Assembly: GCA_964425755.1 (NCBI GenBank)
Contig: CAYRNY010000021.1
Location: forward strand, 30,531-94,530
DNA length: 64,000 nucleotides
Direction: 5' to 3'
From: CAYRNY01 sp964425755
Lineage (GTDB): Bacteria; Chloroflexota; Anaerolineae; Aggregatilineales; Aggregatilineaceae
The notes under the pieces are model-generated. The model was not told where the DNA came from. It did not search any database and was given only the letters and a program-made list of their open reading frames with translations. Position 1 is the stretch's first letter. Every line of letters begins with the position of its first letter. Shown here in pieces: positions 17,722 to 27,633 of the stretch. The position numbers were made by a program, and so were the translations under genes.

Positions 17722-18930
17722 TCACTCTATCCCGCTATACGCAGATCGCGCCGCCGCGTTACGACGCAGCCCCGCCCGCAGCGCGATCGCGCCGAGCAGC
17801 GTCACAGCCAGCACGCACACGATCCCGGCGGCGAACGGCGATCCCGGCGCGCGCGCGTAGAGTACGCCTGCCGCGTTCGTCCCGATGATCGTCGCCAGCC
17901 CCGCCAGCGTATCGACCAGCGCGAACGCCAGGCCGCGCTGGTGGTCCGGCACGTACTGCGCGATCACGGCGGTCGCCAGCGGGCGCGCGGTGTAGTGCGC
18001 GCCCAGCAAGAACACCGCGAGCACCACCACCAGCGGCGACCCGCTGAGCAGAAACAGCACGAACGACGCCTGCACCAGCCACAGTGTCGCATAATAGCCG
18101 CGCCACGCCGTCAGGCGTCCGAGCAGCACGCTGAACACCGCCGTCCCCAGGGCATTGAGCGAGCCGAACGCGCCGATCGTCGTGCGCGAGTAGTGGCGCA
18201 CCTCTTCCAGGTACTGCGAAGACAGCGTCTGCCCGACCAGCACCGCGACCAGCCCCAGCGTCAGCAGGCCGAACGCGATCAGCACGCGCCGTTGCCGCAG
18301 CAGGCCCCGGTAGTCGAAGCCATGCGCGGGCCGTTCCGGGACCGGGTAGCGGTTCGTGCGCGTGACCACGACCGCGCTCGCGGCGAACCACAGCAGGCTG
18401 ATCAGGTACACCGCGCGCAGCCCAATCCGGTCGCCCAGCCAGCCGCCGATAAACGGCGTGACCACGATCCCCAGTGAATAGGCGGCCCACAGCAGCGTGA
18501 ACGACGCCTGCACCGGCAGGTCAGGGCGGCGCGTCAGGTCGTGCTGTGCGGCCTGCGCGATGTACAGGTTCGAAACCGGGATCGCGCTCGCAGATACACC
18601 GTAGATGAAGAACCCCGGCCCGGCCCAGCGCCAGTCTGGAGCCAGCGCCATGATCAGCACGCCGAGAAAGCCGATATACCATCCCGGCAGCAGCAGCCGG
18701 CGCGCGCCCAGCCGGTCCGCCAGAATCCCCGCCGGCAGGATGAACAGGAGCCGTCCCCAGCCCCACAAGCCGATCACGAAACCTGCCTGCTCCGGCGTCG
18801 CGCCGAGCGACTTGGCGTACAGCGGCTGGATGAACATCCACAGCCCCTCGCCAATGCCCCACAGTATGAACGATACCATCACCAGGCGTGTATCGCGCCC
18901 GACATCATGCCATAAGCGTAGCACCGCCAC
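17722..18930 (-). CDS. MFS transporter
   Basis: The protein has 402 residues and about 12 hydrophobic helices in two halves of six. Features of the superfamily are GFVIGLWGWGRLLFILPAGILADRLGARRLL between helices 2 and 3 (the G-x-x-x-D-R-x-G-R-R loop) and a similar loop in the second half. The substrate cannot be told; the family includes drug and sugar exporters. It is a single gene on the minus strand. Confidence 0.88.
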   Translation of the reverse strand: MAVLRLWHDVGRDTRLVMVSFILWGIGEGLWMFIQPLYAKSLGATPEQAGFVIGLWGWGRLLFILPAGILADRLGARRLLLPGWYIGFLGVLIMALAPDWRWAGPGFFIYGVSASAIPVSNLYIAQAAQHDLTRRPDLPVQASFTLLWAAYSLGIVVTPFIGGWLGDRIGLRAVYLISLLWFAASAVVVTRTNRYPVPERPAHGFDYRGLLRQRRVLIAFGLLTLGLVAVLVGQTLSSQYLEEVRHYSRTTIGAFGSLNALGTAVFSVLLGRLTAWRGYYATLWLVQASFVLFLLSGSPLVVVLAVFLLGAHYTARPLATAVIAQYVPDHQRGLAFALVDTLAGLATIIGTNAAGVLYARAPGSPFAAGIVCVLAVTLLGAIALRAGLRRNAAARSAYSGIE

Positions 18931-18965
18931 CCATCCTCATATCGTTGTCGCCGCTTGCCGGGCGG

Positions 18966-19763
18966 TCACGTGCTCGTCCGCGCCCGGATGAAGTCCCACA
19001 CCAGTTGGTAGACCGTCTCGCGCTCGCTGTCCTGCGTCAGGACGTGGTCGCTGCGTTCGAGCGTGTGCTGCACCACGTCGCGGCTGCGCACGCCCTGCGC
19101 GACCTGGCGCAGGTTGTCATAGGGCACGGTGCGATCGGCCCGGGAATACACCAGCAGCAGCGGCACCGTGATCGCGGACAGGTGCGCGCGGACCTCGCCC
19201 AGCAGCGTGTAGAGCTGCGCGACGGACGCGGTCGGGTTGCGCTCGTCGTACGCCACGCGCCCGTAATCGTCGCGTCCCATCGCGCGCTGGATTTCGCGCA
19301 CGTGCCGGTCGAGGGTCCCGGTCGTGTTGGGTTGGTAGTAGGGCCGCACGTACTTAAGCAGCCGCGCAAAACGCATCAGCGGCTGGTCAACGTACAGCGG
19401 CGCTGCGAGCACTGCCGCGCCATCGAGTTCCCCCGCCGCCGCCGCGCGCAGGCTCAGCAGCCCGCCCATCGACAGCCCCACCGCGTACACCGTCGTGCAG
19501 CGCCCGCGCAGCAGCGCGATCCCGCCGATCACGTCCTCGTACCAGTCCAGCCAGTGCTGGCGGCGCATCATGGCGGGCGTCGTGCCGTGCCCGGACAGGC
19601 GCGGGCCGTACACGCTCAGGCCGCGTTCGGCCAGGTACTCGCCCAGCCAGCGCATTTCTTCCGGCGACGCGGTGAAGCCGTGCACGCACAGCGCGCCGAC
19701 CTCACCGCCGGGATGGAAAAACGGCTCCGCGCCGCGCCGAATTACGGGTAATTGTGGTGCCAT
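18966..19763 (-). CDS. Alpha/beta hydrolase (esterase/monoacylglycerol lipase-like)
   Basis: I chose the ATG at 19763 (265 residues) because GAGGA lies five bases upstream; a longer frame begins at 19793. The oxyanion-hole HGF is near residue 28. The nucleophile elbow GLSMGG puts Ser at 98. The Asp is in YSRADRTVP and the His in RSDHVLTQD, so a full catalytic triad is visible. The layout resembles Est30-type carboxylesterases and bacterial monoacylglycerol lipases. It is cytoplasmic with no signal peptide. Confidence 0.87.
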   Translation of the reverse strand: MAPQLPVIRRGAEPFFHPGGEVGALCVHGFTASPEEMRWLGEYLAERGLSVYGPRLSGHGTTPAMMRRQHWLDWYEDVIGGIALLRGRCTTVYAVGLSMGGLLSLRAAAAGELDGAAVLAAPLYVDQPLMRFARLLKYVRPYYQPNTTGTLDRHVREIQRAMGRDDYGRVAYDERNPTASVAQLYTLLGEVRAHLSAITVPLLLVYSRADRTVPYDNLRQVAQGVRSRDVVQHTLERSDHVLTQDSERETVYQLVWDFIRARTST

Positions 19764-19941
19764 TGGTATCCTCATTCCGCCGCAGGTTGTCACAAGCCAA
19801 TCGCCGCGCTAGTCTACCATGCCAGGCAGAGGGACGCACGTGTTTCGCCGAGAAACAGGCCGGCGGTGAAGAGGTGCTTTCGCGTTTCCCTTGCGCTACA
19901 ATAACAGGCACCGACCGCGTGCTGAACGGAGCAATCATATC

Positions 19942-20928
19942 GTGAATCCATCCGAAGAACTCGAAACGATCAAGACTATCGCGCGCATGGCGGCATCCGT
20001 GTGCCAGAACATCCAGGGTGAGATGGTTGACCCGTCGAAAAAGGACGGGCGCGAACCCGTCACGATCGCGGATTACGCCTCGCAAGCCGTGATCGGCAAC
20101 GCGCTGGCCTCGAATTTCCCTGATGACGGCGTGCTATCCGAAGAACGCTCGGAAGAGTTCATGCTGCTGTTGAACGACGCACAGCGCGCGCTGGTGCAGC
20201 GCTTTGTCACGGACGCCGTCGGCGGGTACGTCTTCGAAGAGCAAATCTGCGCCTGGCTGGACTTCGGCAAACAAAAACAGGCTGAGCGTATGTGGGTTAT
20301 TGACCCCATCGACGGCACGAAAGGCTTTCTCGGTGGGCGGCATTATTGCATCGCGATCGGCCTGCTGGAGCGCGGCGAGCCGGTGCTCGGCGTGCTGGCG
20401 AGCCCGGCATTCTACAGCGACGCGGCCAACCCGCCGCAGGATGCCGGGGCGCTGATCTACGCGCGGCGCGGCGAGGGGGCGTACATCGAAGCGCTGGGCG
20501 GCAGCCCGCGCGAGTCGCTGCACGTCTCCGGCGTGTCCGACCCGCTGCGCGCGCGGCTGCTGACCAGTTTCGAGCCGGGCCACTCCGACCAAGACTTCTT
20601 TCGCGGTGTCGCCCAGGCCCTGGGACGCGGTCCCAACGCGCCGACGCTCGGTCTTGACAGCCAGGACAAATACGGCCTGATCGCGGGGGGCATGGGCGAT
20701 GTGTACCTGCGCCTGGTGCCTGAACCGGGTTTCCGCGAAAAGATATGGGATCACGCTGCCGGGTACGTGATCGTGACCGAGGCCGGGGGCCGCGTGACCG
20801 ATCTGCACGGCCAGCCGATCGACTGGACCACCGGCACGCGCATGACCAACAACCGGGGCGTGCTCGTCACCAACGGCTACCTGCATGACCGGCTCGTCGC
20901 GGCGATCGCCAGCACCGGGTTCGAGTAG
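19942..20928 (+). CDS. 3'(2'),5'-bisphosphate nucleotidase / CysQ-Hal2-like phosphatase
   Basis: The protein has 328 residues from a GTG at 19942, with ACGGAG about ten bases upstream; an in-frame ATG at 19891 would add a basic tail. The inositol-monophosphatase superfamily motif WVIDPIDGTKGF provides the Asp metal ligands, with the upstream LSEER glutamate and the downstream KIWDHAAGYVIVTEAGG motif. The closest match by eye is the Hal2/SAL1 branch, which hydrolyses 3'-phosphoadenosine 5'-phosphate. Inositol phosphatase activity is the alternative. Confidence 0.87.
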   Translation: MNPSEELETIKTIARMAASVCQNIQGEMVDPSKKDGREPVTIADYASQAVIGNALASNFPDDGVLSEERSEEFMLLLNDAQRALVQRFVTDAVGGYVFEEQICAWLDFGKQKQAERMWVIDPIDGTKGFLGGRHYCIAIGLLERGEPVLGVLASPAFYSDAANPPQDAGALIYARRGEGAYIEALGGSPRESLHVSGVSDPLRARLLTSFEPGHSDQDFFRGVAQALGRGPNAPTLGLDSQDKYGLIAGGMGDVYLRLVPEPGFREKIWDHAAGYVIVTEAGGRVTDLHGQPIDWTTGTRMTNNRGVLVTNGYLHDRLVAAIASTGFE

Positions 20929-20996
20929 ACCGCCGCGCGCGGCCAGCCAGCCTTTGCACAGCCATGCACAGAAGACACGAAAGCTGAGAGTTGCTT

Positions 20997-22238
20997 ATGT
21001 CCGAACCGATCCGCGTATTACACTTTGCCGACGTTCACATCGGGATGGAAAACTACGGGCGCACCGATCCCGAAACGGGTGTGTCCTCACGCGTGCGGGA
21101 CTTTCTGCGCCGGATGGACGAGATGATCGACTACGCGCGGGAGCACGATGTCGATCTGGCGATCTTCGCCGGGGACGCGTTTAAGACGCGCAACCCCACC
21201 CCAACGTTTGAGCGCGAGTTCGCCTTCCGCGTGCAGGACCTGGCGGCGCTGTGCCCGGTGGTGCTGCTGGTCGGCAACCACGACCTGCCCGCCGTCGACC
21301 GGCGCGCGTCCAGCATCGAGATCTACGACACGCTGCAAGTCCAGAACACGGTACTGGGCCGTGATTACGCGCTGCACGAGATCGAGACCAGGCGCGGCCC
21401 GGTTGTCGTGGCGACCGCGCCGTACCCGATGCGCCAGCACCTGCTGCGCGATGTCGAACTGCCGCACAACCGCACGATCGGCGAGATCGACGAGCTGCTC
21501 GGCGAAGAACTCGCCCGGCGGCTGGAACAGCTCGCAGAGGCCGCCGCTGCACACGACTGCCCGCGCATCCTGGCCGGGCACTTCAGCGTCGCCGGGGCAG
21601 CGTTCGGCAGCGAGCGCAGCGTGATGCTGGGCCGCGATGTGACCGTGCTGCTGAGCCTGGTCGATAACCCGGTGTGGGATTACGTCGCGCTGGGCCACAT
21701 CCACAAGCACCAGTGCCTCACCCCACCGGAGCGCGCAGGGCTGCCGCCGGTGGTCTATTCCGGCAGCCTGGAGCGCATCGACTTTGGCGAGGAACTCGAC
21801 CCCAAGGGGTTCGTGTGGGCCGAGGTCGAGCGCGGGCGTGCCAGGTGGGAGTTCGTGGAAGTCTCGGCGCGCCCGTTCGTCACGCTGCGCGTGGACGCCC
21901 GCCGTTCCGGTGACCCGACACAGACCGTGCTGGATGCGATCGCGCGCCACGATATCCGTGATGCGGTCGTGCGCGTGATCATCACCGCCGACCCGGAAGC
22001 GGACGCGCTGCTCAACGACCGCGCGATCCAGGCCGCGCTGCGCGACGCCGGGGCCAACCACGTCGCCGCCGTGCAGCGCAACGTCGAGCGCCCCGCGCGG
22101 CTGCGGCTCGGCACCGCGCCCGAAGGGCTGGAGCCTGACGAACTGCTCGAGCGTTATCTCGCTGCCAAGGAAGTGTCGTTCGAGCGCATCGAGGTGCTGC
22201 TGGACTATGCGCGCAGGATATTTTACGCCGAGGAATGA
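20997..22238 (+). CDS. sbcD: SbcD / Mre11-like exonuclease subunit
   Basis: The protein has 413 residues from the ATG at 20997, with GAGAG upstream. Mre11-type phosphodiesterase motifs appear in order: HFADVHIG (D12, H14), FAGDAFKTRNPTP, LVGNHDLP, AGHFSVAG and ALGHIHKHQ. A capping domain follows, and the C-terminus has a helical segment that should bind the coiled-coil base of SbcC. With SbcC it forms an ATP-dependent nuclease that opens hairpins and processes double-strand ends. The sbcC gene follows after 133 bases, a typical pair. Confidence 0.92.
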   Translation: MSEPIRVLHFADVHIGMENYGRTDPETGVSSRVRDFLRRMDEMIDYAREHDVDLAIFAGDAFKTRNPTPTFEREFAFRVQDLAALCPVVLLVGNHDLPAVDRRASSIEIYDTLQVQNTVLGRDYALHEIETRRGPVVVATAPYPMRQHLLRDVELPHNRTIGEIDELLGEELARRLEQLAEAAAAHDCPRILAGHFSVAGAAFGSERSVMLGRDVTVLLSLVDNPVWDYVALGHIHKHQCLTPPERAGLPPVVYSGSLERIDFGEELDPKGFVWAEVERGRARWEFVEVSARPFVTLRVDARRSGDPTQTVLDAIARHDIRDAVVRVIITADPEADALLNDRAIQAALRDAGANHVAAVQRNVERPARLRLGTAPEGLEPDELLERYLAAKEVSFERIEVLLDYARRIFYAEE

Positions 22239-22371
22239 GTCGCGGCAGCCGGGGAGGCGTGGTTTGTCCAGCTGCCAGATCGCCGTTAAGCTTGAAAAAC
22301 ACCCGCCGCCACACACCGCGTGCGGGACGCACGAGAGAACACGCACATCCAGATAGAAGGTAACGGATTCC

Positions 22372-24939
22372 ATGCTTCCGACGCGATTAGAACTGCGTAA
22401 TTTTCTGGCCTATCGCAGCCCGGACCCGATCCATTTCGACGGCTTGCACCTTGCCTGCCTGTCCGGGCCGAACGGCGCGGGCAAAAGCTCGCTGCTGGAT
22501 GCGATCACGTGGGCGCTGTGGGGCAAAGCACGCACGCGCAGCGATGACGACTTGATCTACCAGGGCCAGCAGGAAATGCTGGTGCAGTTGGACTTCTGGC
22601 AGGGCGAGACGAAATTCCGCGTGGTGCGCAAGCGCCAGAAGCCGAAGTCCGCGCGCGGCGCCGGGCGCAGCACGCTTGACCTCTTCGCGTGGGATGAGGA
22701 CGCCGAGACGTGGCAACCGGTCGGCAAACCGTCGCTGCGCGAAACTCAGAACCAGATCATCGACCTGCTGCGGCTGGATTACGACACGTTTGTCAACTCA
22801 GCGTTTTTGCAGCAAGGCCGCGCGGACGCCTTCACGATCAAGCGCCCGGCGGAGCGCAAGCAGATTCTCGGGGACATTCTGGGGCTGGACCAGTGGCGCG
22901 AGTACGAAGACCGCGCCAAAGAGATCTTGAAGCGCATCGAGCACAACCTGGGCATGATCGACATGCGCCTGGGCGAGATCGCGCAGCGTGAGGCCGAGGA
23001 GCCGGCGCTGCGACACGCGCTCGAGGTCGCCGAGGGCGCGCTGGCCGAGGCAACACAACTCCGTGAGCAGGCCGAGGAACGCTACAACGAGGTCGCCGGG
23101 GCCGAAGAGCAAATGAACGCGGCAAAAGCGCGGCTGGCCCGCGCCGAGCACAACGTCAAGACGTACGAGCGCGACCTGGAAGAGACCGAGGCCGAGATCA
23201 AACGCTTCGACGAGCAGATCGCGGACCTGAACCAGGTCATCGCGGACCGTGAAACCATCGAGGAAGGTTACGCCCAGTTGCAGGCCGCCCGCGAAGTAAA
23301 CCAGGAACTGGGCGAGAAGCTCCAGCAGATGACCGCGATCAAGGAGCGCCTGAACGATGTCGAGCGCAAGATCGAGGCGGCGCGCGCCGAGTTGGGGAAC
23401 CAGGCCACCGCGCACCGCACGCGCATCGAGCAGGCCCGCAAAACCGCCGCCGAACGCGAAGAATTGCAGGCCGATCTCGCGGACGTGAAGGGCGAGGTCG
23501 AACGCCTGGAGCGCGAAGAGGCGCGGCTCAGCGAGCTACGCGAGGCGATCAACGCGCTGAATGAGGAACGCGCCGACCTCAAAGCACGCAACGAGGCGCT
23601 GCGGGAGAAAATGCAGACCATGCGCGCGCGGGTGGACCAGTTGCAGGCGGCGGAAGCGGTCTGCCCGTTGTGCGGGCAGGCGCTCGACGAGCAGCACAAA
23701 GCGACCGTGATCGAACAGGTCACGGCGGACGGCGAGCAGCACCGCGACGCGTATCTCGCCAACAAAGAGCGGCTTGAAGCGATCGCCGAAACCATCACTG
23801 CGCACAATGCTGAGATCAAGTCGATCGAGGGCGAACTCACGCGGCTGCAAGAACTGCGCTCGCGCGTGGTGCGGCTGGAAGCGCGGGTCGAGGAAGCGCG
23901 CAGCGCCGCCGACACCATGCAGGACGAGCAATCCGCGCTCGACGTGATCCTGCAGACGCTGGAACGGGGCGACTACGCCGCCGAACTCCAGACGCAGCGC
24001 GACGCGATCCAGGCCGAGATCGACGCGCTGGGCTACGACCAGGACGCGCACAGTTCCGTGCGCGACACGCTCTCCACCTATTCCGAGTACGACACCCGCC
24101 AGCGTGAGCTAGAAAACGCGCTGGCGCGCCTGCCGGAGCTGCAGACCGGCCTGGAGAACGCTATCGCGCGCCGCGACCGCTGGCTCGGCGTGCTGGAAGA
24201 AGGGCGCGCCGAAGTCACCGCCGCGCAGAGCGCGATCGACGGCCTGCAGGAACAAGTCGAAGAAGCGCGCCGCCGCGAGGAAGACCTGCGCGAGGCCCGC
24301 ACCAGAGAACGCCAGGAACAGGAACGCGTGATCCAGGCACAGCAGGCGCTTACGTCGCTGGAACAGTTGCGCAAACGCAAAGCCGAACTCGAAGCGCAGC
24401 AGCGCGACCTGCAGGGCGAGCAGGCGATCTACCAGGAACTGCGCGCCGCGTTCGGCAAAAACGGTGTCCCCGCGATGATCATCGAGGCCGCGATCCCTGA
24501 GCTGGAAGAGGCCGCCAACCGCCTGCTGTCGCAGATGACCGACGGGCGGATGCACGTCCGGCTGGATACCCAGCGCGAAAAGCGCACCGGCGGCGTAGCG
24601 GAAACGCTCGACATCCTGATCAGCGACGAGCTGGGCACGCGCAGCTACGAGTCGTATTCCGGCGGCGAGGCGTTCCGCGTGAACTTCGCGATCCGCGTGG
24701 CGCTGAGCCAGATGCTCGCGCGGCGGGCGGGCGCGCAACTGCGCACGCTGTTCATCGACGAAGGCTTCGGCACGCAGGACGAAGCCGGGCGGCAGCGGCT
24801 GGTCGAGGCGATCAACGTGGTGCAGGACCAGTTCGACATGCTGCTGGTGATCACGCATATCGCCGAGCTGCGCGAAGCGTTCCCGGTGCAGATCATGGTC
24901 GAAAAGACGCCGGACGGCAGCCGCATCGAATTACAATGA
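22372..24939 (+). CDS. sbcC: SbcC / Rad50-like SMC-family ATPase
   Basis: The protein has 855 residues. The N-terminal ATPase lobe has Walker A GPNGAGKSS at 32-40 and the Q-loop region with AFLQQGRADAFT. Two long coiled-coil arms flank the zinc hook CPLC (C431, C434). The C-terminal lobe has the ABC signature YSGGEAFRVNFA near 761 and Walker B/D-loop TLFIDEGFGTQD near 795. It is shorter than E. coli SbcC and closer to archaeal Rad50 length. It partners with SbcD in DNA end processing. Confidence 0.93.
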   Translation: MLPTRLELRNFLAYRSPDPIHFDGLHLACLSGPNGAGKSSLLDAITWALWGKARTRSDDDLIYQGQQEMLVQLDFWQGETKFRVVRKRQKPKSARGAGRSTLDLFAWDEDAETWQPVGKPSLRETQNQIIDLLRLDYDTFVNSAFLQQGRADAFTIKRPAERKQILGDILGLDQWREYEDRAKEILKRIEHNLGMIDMRLGEIAQREAEEPALRHALEVAEGALAEATQLREQAEERYNEVAGAEEQMNAAKARLARAEHNVKTYERDLEETEAEIKRFDEQIADLNQVIADRETIEEGYAQLQAAREVNQELGEKLQQMTAIKERLNDVERKIEAARAELGNQATAHRTRIEQARKTAAEREELQADLADVKGEVERLEREEARLSELREAINALNEERADLKARNEALREKMQTMRARVDQLQAAEAVCPLCGQALDEQHKATVIEQVTADGEQHRDAYLANKERLEAIAETITAHNAEIKSIEGELTRLQELRSRVVRLEARVEEARSAADTMQDEQSALDVILQTLERGDYAAELQTQRDAIQAEIDALGYDQDAHSSVRDTLSTYSEYDTRQRELENALARLPELQTGLENAIARRDRWLGVLEEGRAEVTAAQSAIDGLQEQVEEARRREEDLREARTRERQEQERVIQAQQALTSLEQLRKRKAELEAQQRDLQGEQAIYQELRAAFGKNGVPAMIIEAAIPELEEAANRLLSQMTDGRMHVRLDTQREKRTGGVAETLDILISDELGTRSYESYSGGEAFRVNFAIRVALSQMLARRAGAQLRTLFIDEGFGTQDEAGRQRLVEAINVVQDQFDMLLVITHIAELREAFPVQIMVEKTPDGSRIELQ

Positions 24940-24984
24940 TGCCGGATCGACTTTGCCAGATTTCACGATCAAGGACATACCGAA

Positions 24985-26019
24985 ATGACGGATCACCGGC
25001 TGGAGCTCCAGCCGCATCTCGACACGCTCTACCACGACAGGCCGCGCCGGTTGGCGTTCGACGCAACGACGCCGGAAGCGTTCGCGCTGTGGCGGGCCGA
25101 CCTGCGCCGCGCGGTGACCGGGGCGCTCGGCATCGCGGGCCGCATCCCCCCGCGTGAGGTGGCCGCGACGCGCATATATTGCGAGGATCGCGGGCTGTAC
25201 CACGAAGGTAAGTACCTGCTGGACGCGGGCGAAGGCGTGCAGGTCCCCGCTTATGTGCTGGTCCCGCACGCGGAGCCACCTTATCAGCCGGTGCTGGTGC
25301 ATCACGGCCACAACCCCAGCGTGCAGTACATCCTGGGCAACTATCCTGACGCGCAAACCGCCGCCGAGATGCGCGCGATCGACAACAACTACGCCCAGCG
25401 GCTGGCCGAAGCGGGGTATCTCGTCTGCGCGGTGGAGCAGCGCGGCTTCGGCGAGCGCGTCACGCCGCAGATCTTCGGGGACGGCGAGACGTTCACCAGC
25501 GCCTGCCGCCACCTGGCGTTTGAGTATCTCGCGCAGGGCCGTACGTTGCTGGGCGAGCGCGTGTGGGACGGCATGCTTGCGGCGTCGTTCTTGCTGGCGC
25601 GCGACGATATCGTACCGGGGGCGCTTGCCTGTACCGGCAACTCCGGCGGCGGGACCACGACGCTGTGGCAGGCCGTGCTCGACGACCGCATCACGGTGAT
25701 CGTGCCGGGCAGCTATTTCTGCTCGTTCAAGGCGTCGATTCACGCCATGTGGCACTGCGAGTGCAATTACGTGCCGGGCGTGCTGAGCCTGTTCGAAATG
25801 GGCGACCTGGCGGCGGCACTCGCGCCGCGTCCCTTCTGCGCGATCCAGGGCGAGCAGGACCCGATCTACCCCGTCGCGGCGAGCCGCGAGCAGTTCGAGA
25901 CCGTGCGCCGCGCGTATGCGCTGCACGGCGCGGAGTCAAGCTGCGCATTGAAGGTGCACCCTGGCGCGCACCGCTACCATTTCGACTACAGCCGGGACTG
26001 GCTCGCCCGCTGGTTGTAG
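24985..26019 (+). CDS. Alpha/beta hydrolase, acetyl-xylan-esterase-like
   Basis: The protein has 344 residues without a signal peptide. It has HHGHNPS near residue 107 (oxyanion region), EQRGFGER after the second strand, and nucleophile elbow CTGNSGGG with Ser at 220. The Asp is in QGEQDPIYPV and the His in HPGAHRYHF. The arrangement fits the large dienelactone-hydrolase/acetyl-xylan-esterase group of hydrolases. The substrate is unknown. It starts 45 bases after sbcC and may share its transcript. Confidence 0.85.
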   Translation: MTDHRLELQPHLDTLYHDRPRRLAFDATTPEAFALWRADLRRAVTGALGIAGRIPPREVAATRIYCEDRGLYHEGKYLLDAGEGVQVPAYVLVPHAEPPYQPVLVHHGHNPSVQYILGNYPDAQTAAEMRAIDNNYAQRLAEAGYLVCAVEQRGFGERVTPQIFGDGETFTSACRHLAFEYLAQGRTLLGERVWDGMLAASFLLARDDIVPGALACTGNSGGGTTTLWQAVLDDRITVIVPGSYFCSFKASIHAMWHCECNYVPGVLSLFEMGDLAAALAPRPFCAIQGEQDPIYPVAASREQFETVRRAYALHGAESSCALKVHPGAHRYHFDYSRDWLARWL

Positions 26020-26090
26020 CGGTCCGTGTGCTGGCACGGGTTTGGATATCGATTAGCTTCGAATAGCTTAAGAGTATGAGGCACTTGTAT

Positions 26091-26849
26091 ATGGATAAAA
26101 AGCAGACATCCAACGAACTAAGTCCTCAAGTCGTTGATCATCTTACGACAGTTGCTAGAGGTATGCTAGGAATATTCCCTGGTGGTTCCTTGTTGGCTGA
26201 ACTCGTGGGAGTAATCATTCCAAACCAACGTGTAGATCGTATCGCCAAATTTGCTGACCTGCTAGAACGGAAACTAGAGGAACTTGAACAAGATTTCGTT
26301 CGCTCACAATTCACAAACGAAAACTTTGCAGAATTGGTTGAAGAAAGTATGAGACAAGCAGCGCGTTCGGTTACCGATGATCGAAGAGCATACATCGCCA
26401 ATCTGATTGTCAACAGCCTGTCCTTGAAAGACATTGAATATGTAGAATCAAAACATTTGTTGCGAATACTTGGGGAAATCAACGATATTGAGATAATCTG
26501 GCTTAGATTTTATCTTCATCCTAGCAACAAGGGTGATGAAGTTTTCAGAGATAAGCACAAAGGCATTCTAGAACCAGTCACAGCAACACTTAACGCTCCG
26601 CAAGAAGTGCGCGACAAAAGCGCACTTCAAAAAAGCTATAAAGAACATCTAGTGCAACTAGGTCTTCTTCAACATCGCTATCGTATCGATCCCAGGATGG
26701 AAACACCTGAATTTGACAGGTTCACTGGGGGATTAAAGGCCCAAGGCTATCAAATATCTCCTCTGGGTAGACTTCTACTGAAACATATAGGTCTAGCCTC
26801 TGCTGATCTAAGTACTGAGGAATCAGATTCCTCTAAAGATAATTCGTGA
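26091..26849 (+). CDS. AT-rich orphan gene, unknown; possibly acquired
   Basis: The protein has 252 residues. I chose the ATG at 26091 because GAGG (26078-26081) sits nine bases upstream; an ATG at 26076 is in frame. Base composition drops sharply here, to roughly 40-45% GC by eye against about two-thirds in the neighbours, and codon choice changes with it. The N-terminus carries a Gly-rich hydrophobic stretch (near 23-45) followed by a helical, charged region and a segment with DDRRAYIANLIVNSL. The C-terminus may be a winged-helix-like fold (ISPLGRLLLKHI). I recognise no catalytic motif. A phage-defence or abortive-infection role is only a guess from composition and layout. Confidence 0.75.
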   Translation: MDKKQTSNELSPQVVDHLTTVARGMLGIFPGGSLLAELVGVIIPNQRVDRIAKFADLLERKLEELEQDFVRSQFTNENFAELVEESMRQAARSVTDDRRAYIANLIVNSLSLKDIEYVESKHLLRILGEINDIEIIWLRFYLHPSNKGDEVFRDKHKGILEPVTATLNAPQEVRDKSALQKSYKEHLVQLGLLQHRYRIDPRMETPEFDRFTGGLKAQGYQISPLGRLLLKHIGLASADLSTEESDSSKDNS

Positions 26850-26897
26850 CAATACCCGATTTAAAAGCAATATGAGGACGGTGACTGTAATCCTGTT

Positions 26898-27608
26898 ATG
26901 CCCCTGTCACTGGAGCAGCAAAACGCGTACCGCACGCGGTACGCCCGCATTCGCAAGGGCTGGCAGCCCGCCACCGAGGTCTACGCGGCGCTGGTCCAGG
27001 CGCACCTGGGGCCGGATGCGCGCGTGCTCGATCTCGGCTGCGGGCGCGGCGGCGTGCTGGAGCAATTGGGCGCGGCGGTGGCTCGCCCGCTCGGCGTGGA
27101 CCCGGATCACGCGTCACTGGCCGAACACCGGCTGCCGGACCTGCCGCGCGTCACGGCGACGGCGGCGGCGATCCCGCTGGTGGATGCGTGTATTGACGTG
27201 GTGATCTCAAGCTGGGTGCTTGAACACCTGCCCGACCCGGGGTGCACGTTCCGCGAGGTCGCGCGCGTGCTGCGGCCCGGCGGCGCGTTCATCTTTCTCG
27301 CGCCGGGCGCGTGGAGTCCGGCGGCGCTGCTGAACCGGGCGCTCAAGCCGCTGCAAACGTGGCTCGTGCCGCTGCTCTACGGGCGCGCGGAAGACGATGC
27401 CTTCCCGGTGGTGTACCGCGCCAACACGCGGCGGCAGATCGAACGGCTAGCGGATTCTGCGGGGCTGGCGCTGCGGACGTTCCGCTACATCGAGGACCCG
27501 ACCTATTTCGCGTTCCATCCCCTGCTGTTCCGCCTGAACGCGGCGCTCGTCCACGCGCTGCCGGACCGCATGGCGGAGCACATCGCCGGGGTGTGCGTGA
27601 AGGCGTGA
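26898..27608 (+). CDS. Class I SAM-dependent methyltransferase
   Basis: The protein has 236 residues. Motif I VLDLGCGRGG binds the SAM methionine end, the acidic residue is in LGVDPDH, and motif IV is in DVVISSWVLEHLPDP followed by VLRPGGAFIFLAPG. This is the Methyltransf_11 pattern. The C-terminal half carries a hydrophobic helix pair that may dock on a membrane or lipid substrate. The substrate is unknown. Base composition returns to normal here after the AT-rich gene. Confidence 0.87.
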   Translation: MPLSLEQQNAYRTRYARIRKGWQPATEVYAALVQAHLGPDARVLDLGCGRGGVLEQLGAAVARPLGVDPDHASLAEHRLPDLPRVTATAAAIPLVDACIDVVISSWVLEHLPDPGCTFREVARVLRPGGAFIFLAPGAWSPAALLNRALKPLQTWLVPLLYGRAEDDAFPVVYRANTRRQIERLADSAGLALRTFRYIEDPTYFAFHPLLFRLNAALVHALPDRMAEHIAGVCVKA

Positions 27609-27633
27609 TGGGCTTGCTCTGACGGCGTCTGGC

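Noticed and set aside
26091..26849. Prophage or integrative element
   Set aside because: Only one AT-rich gene; no integrase, repeats or attachment sites seen.
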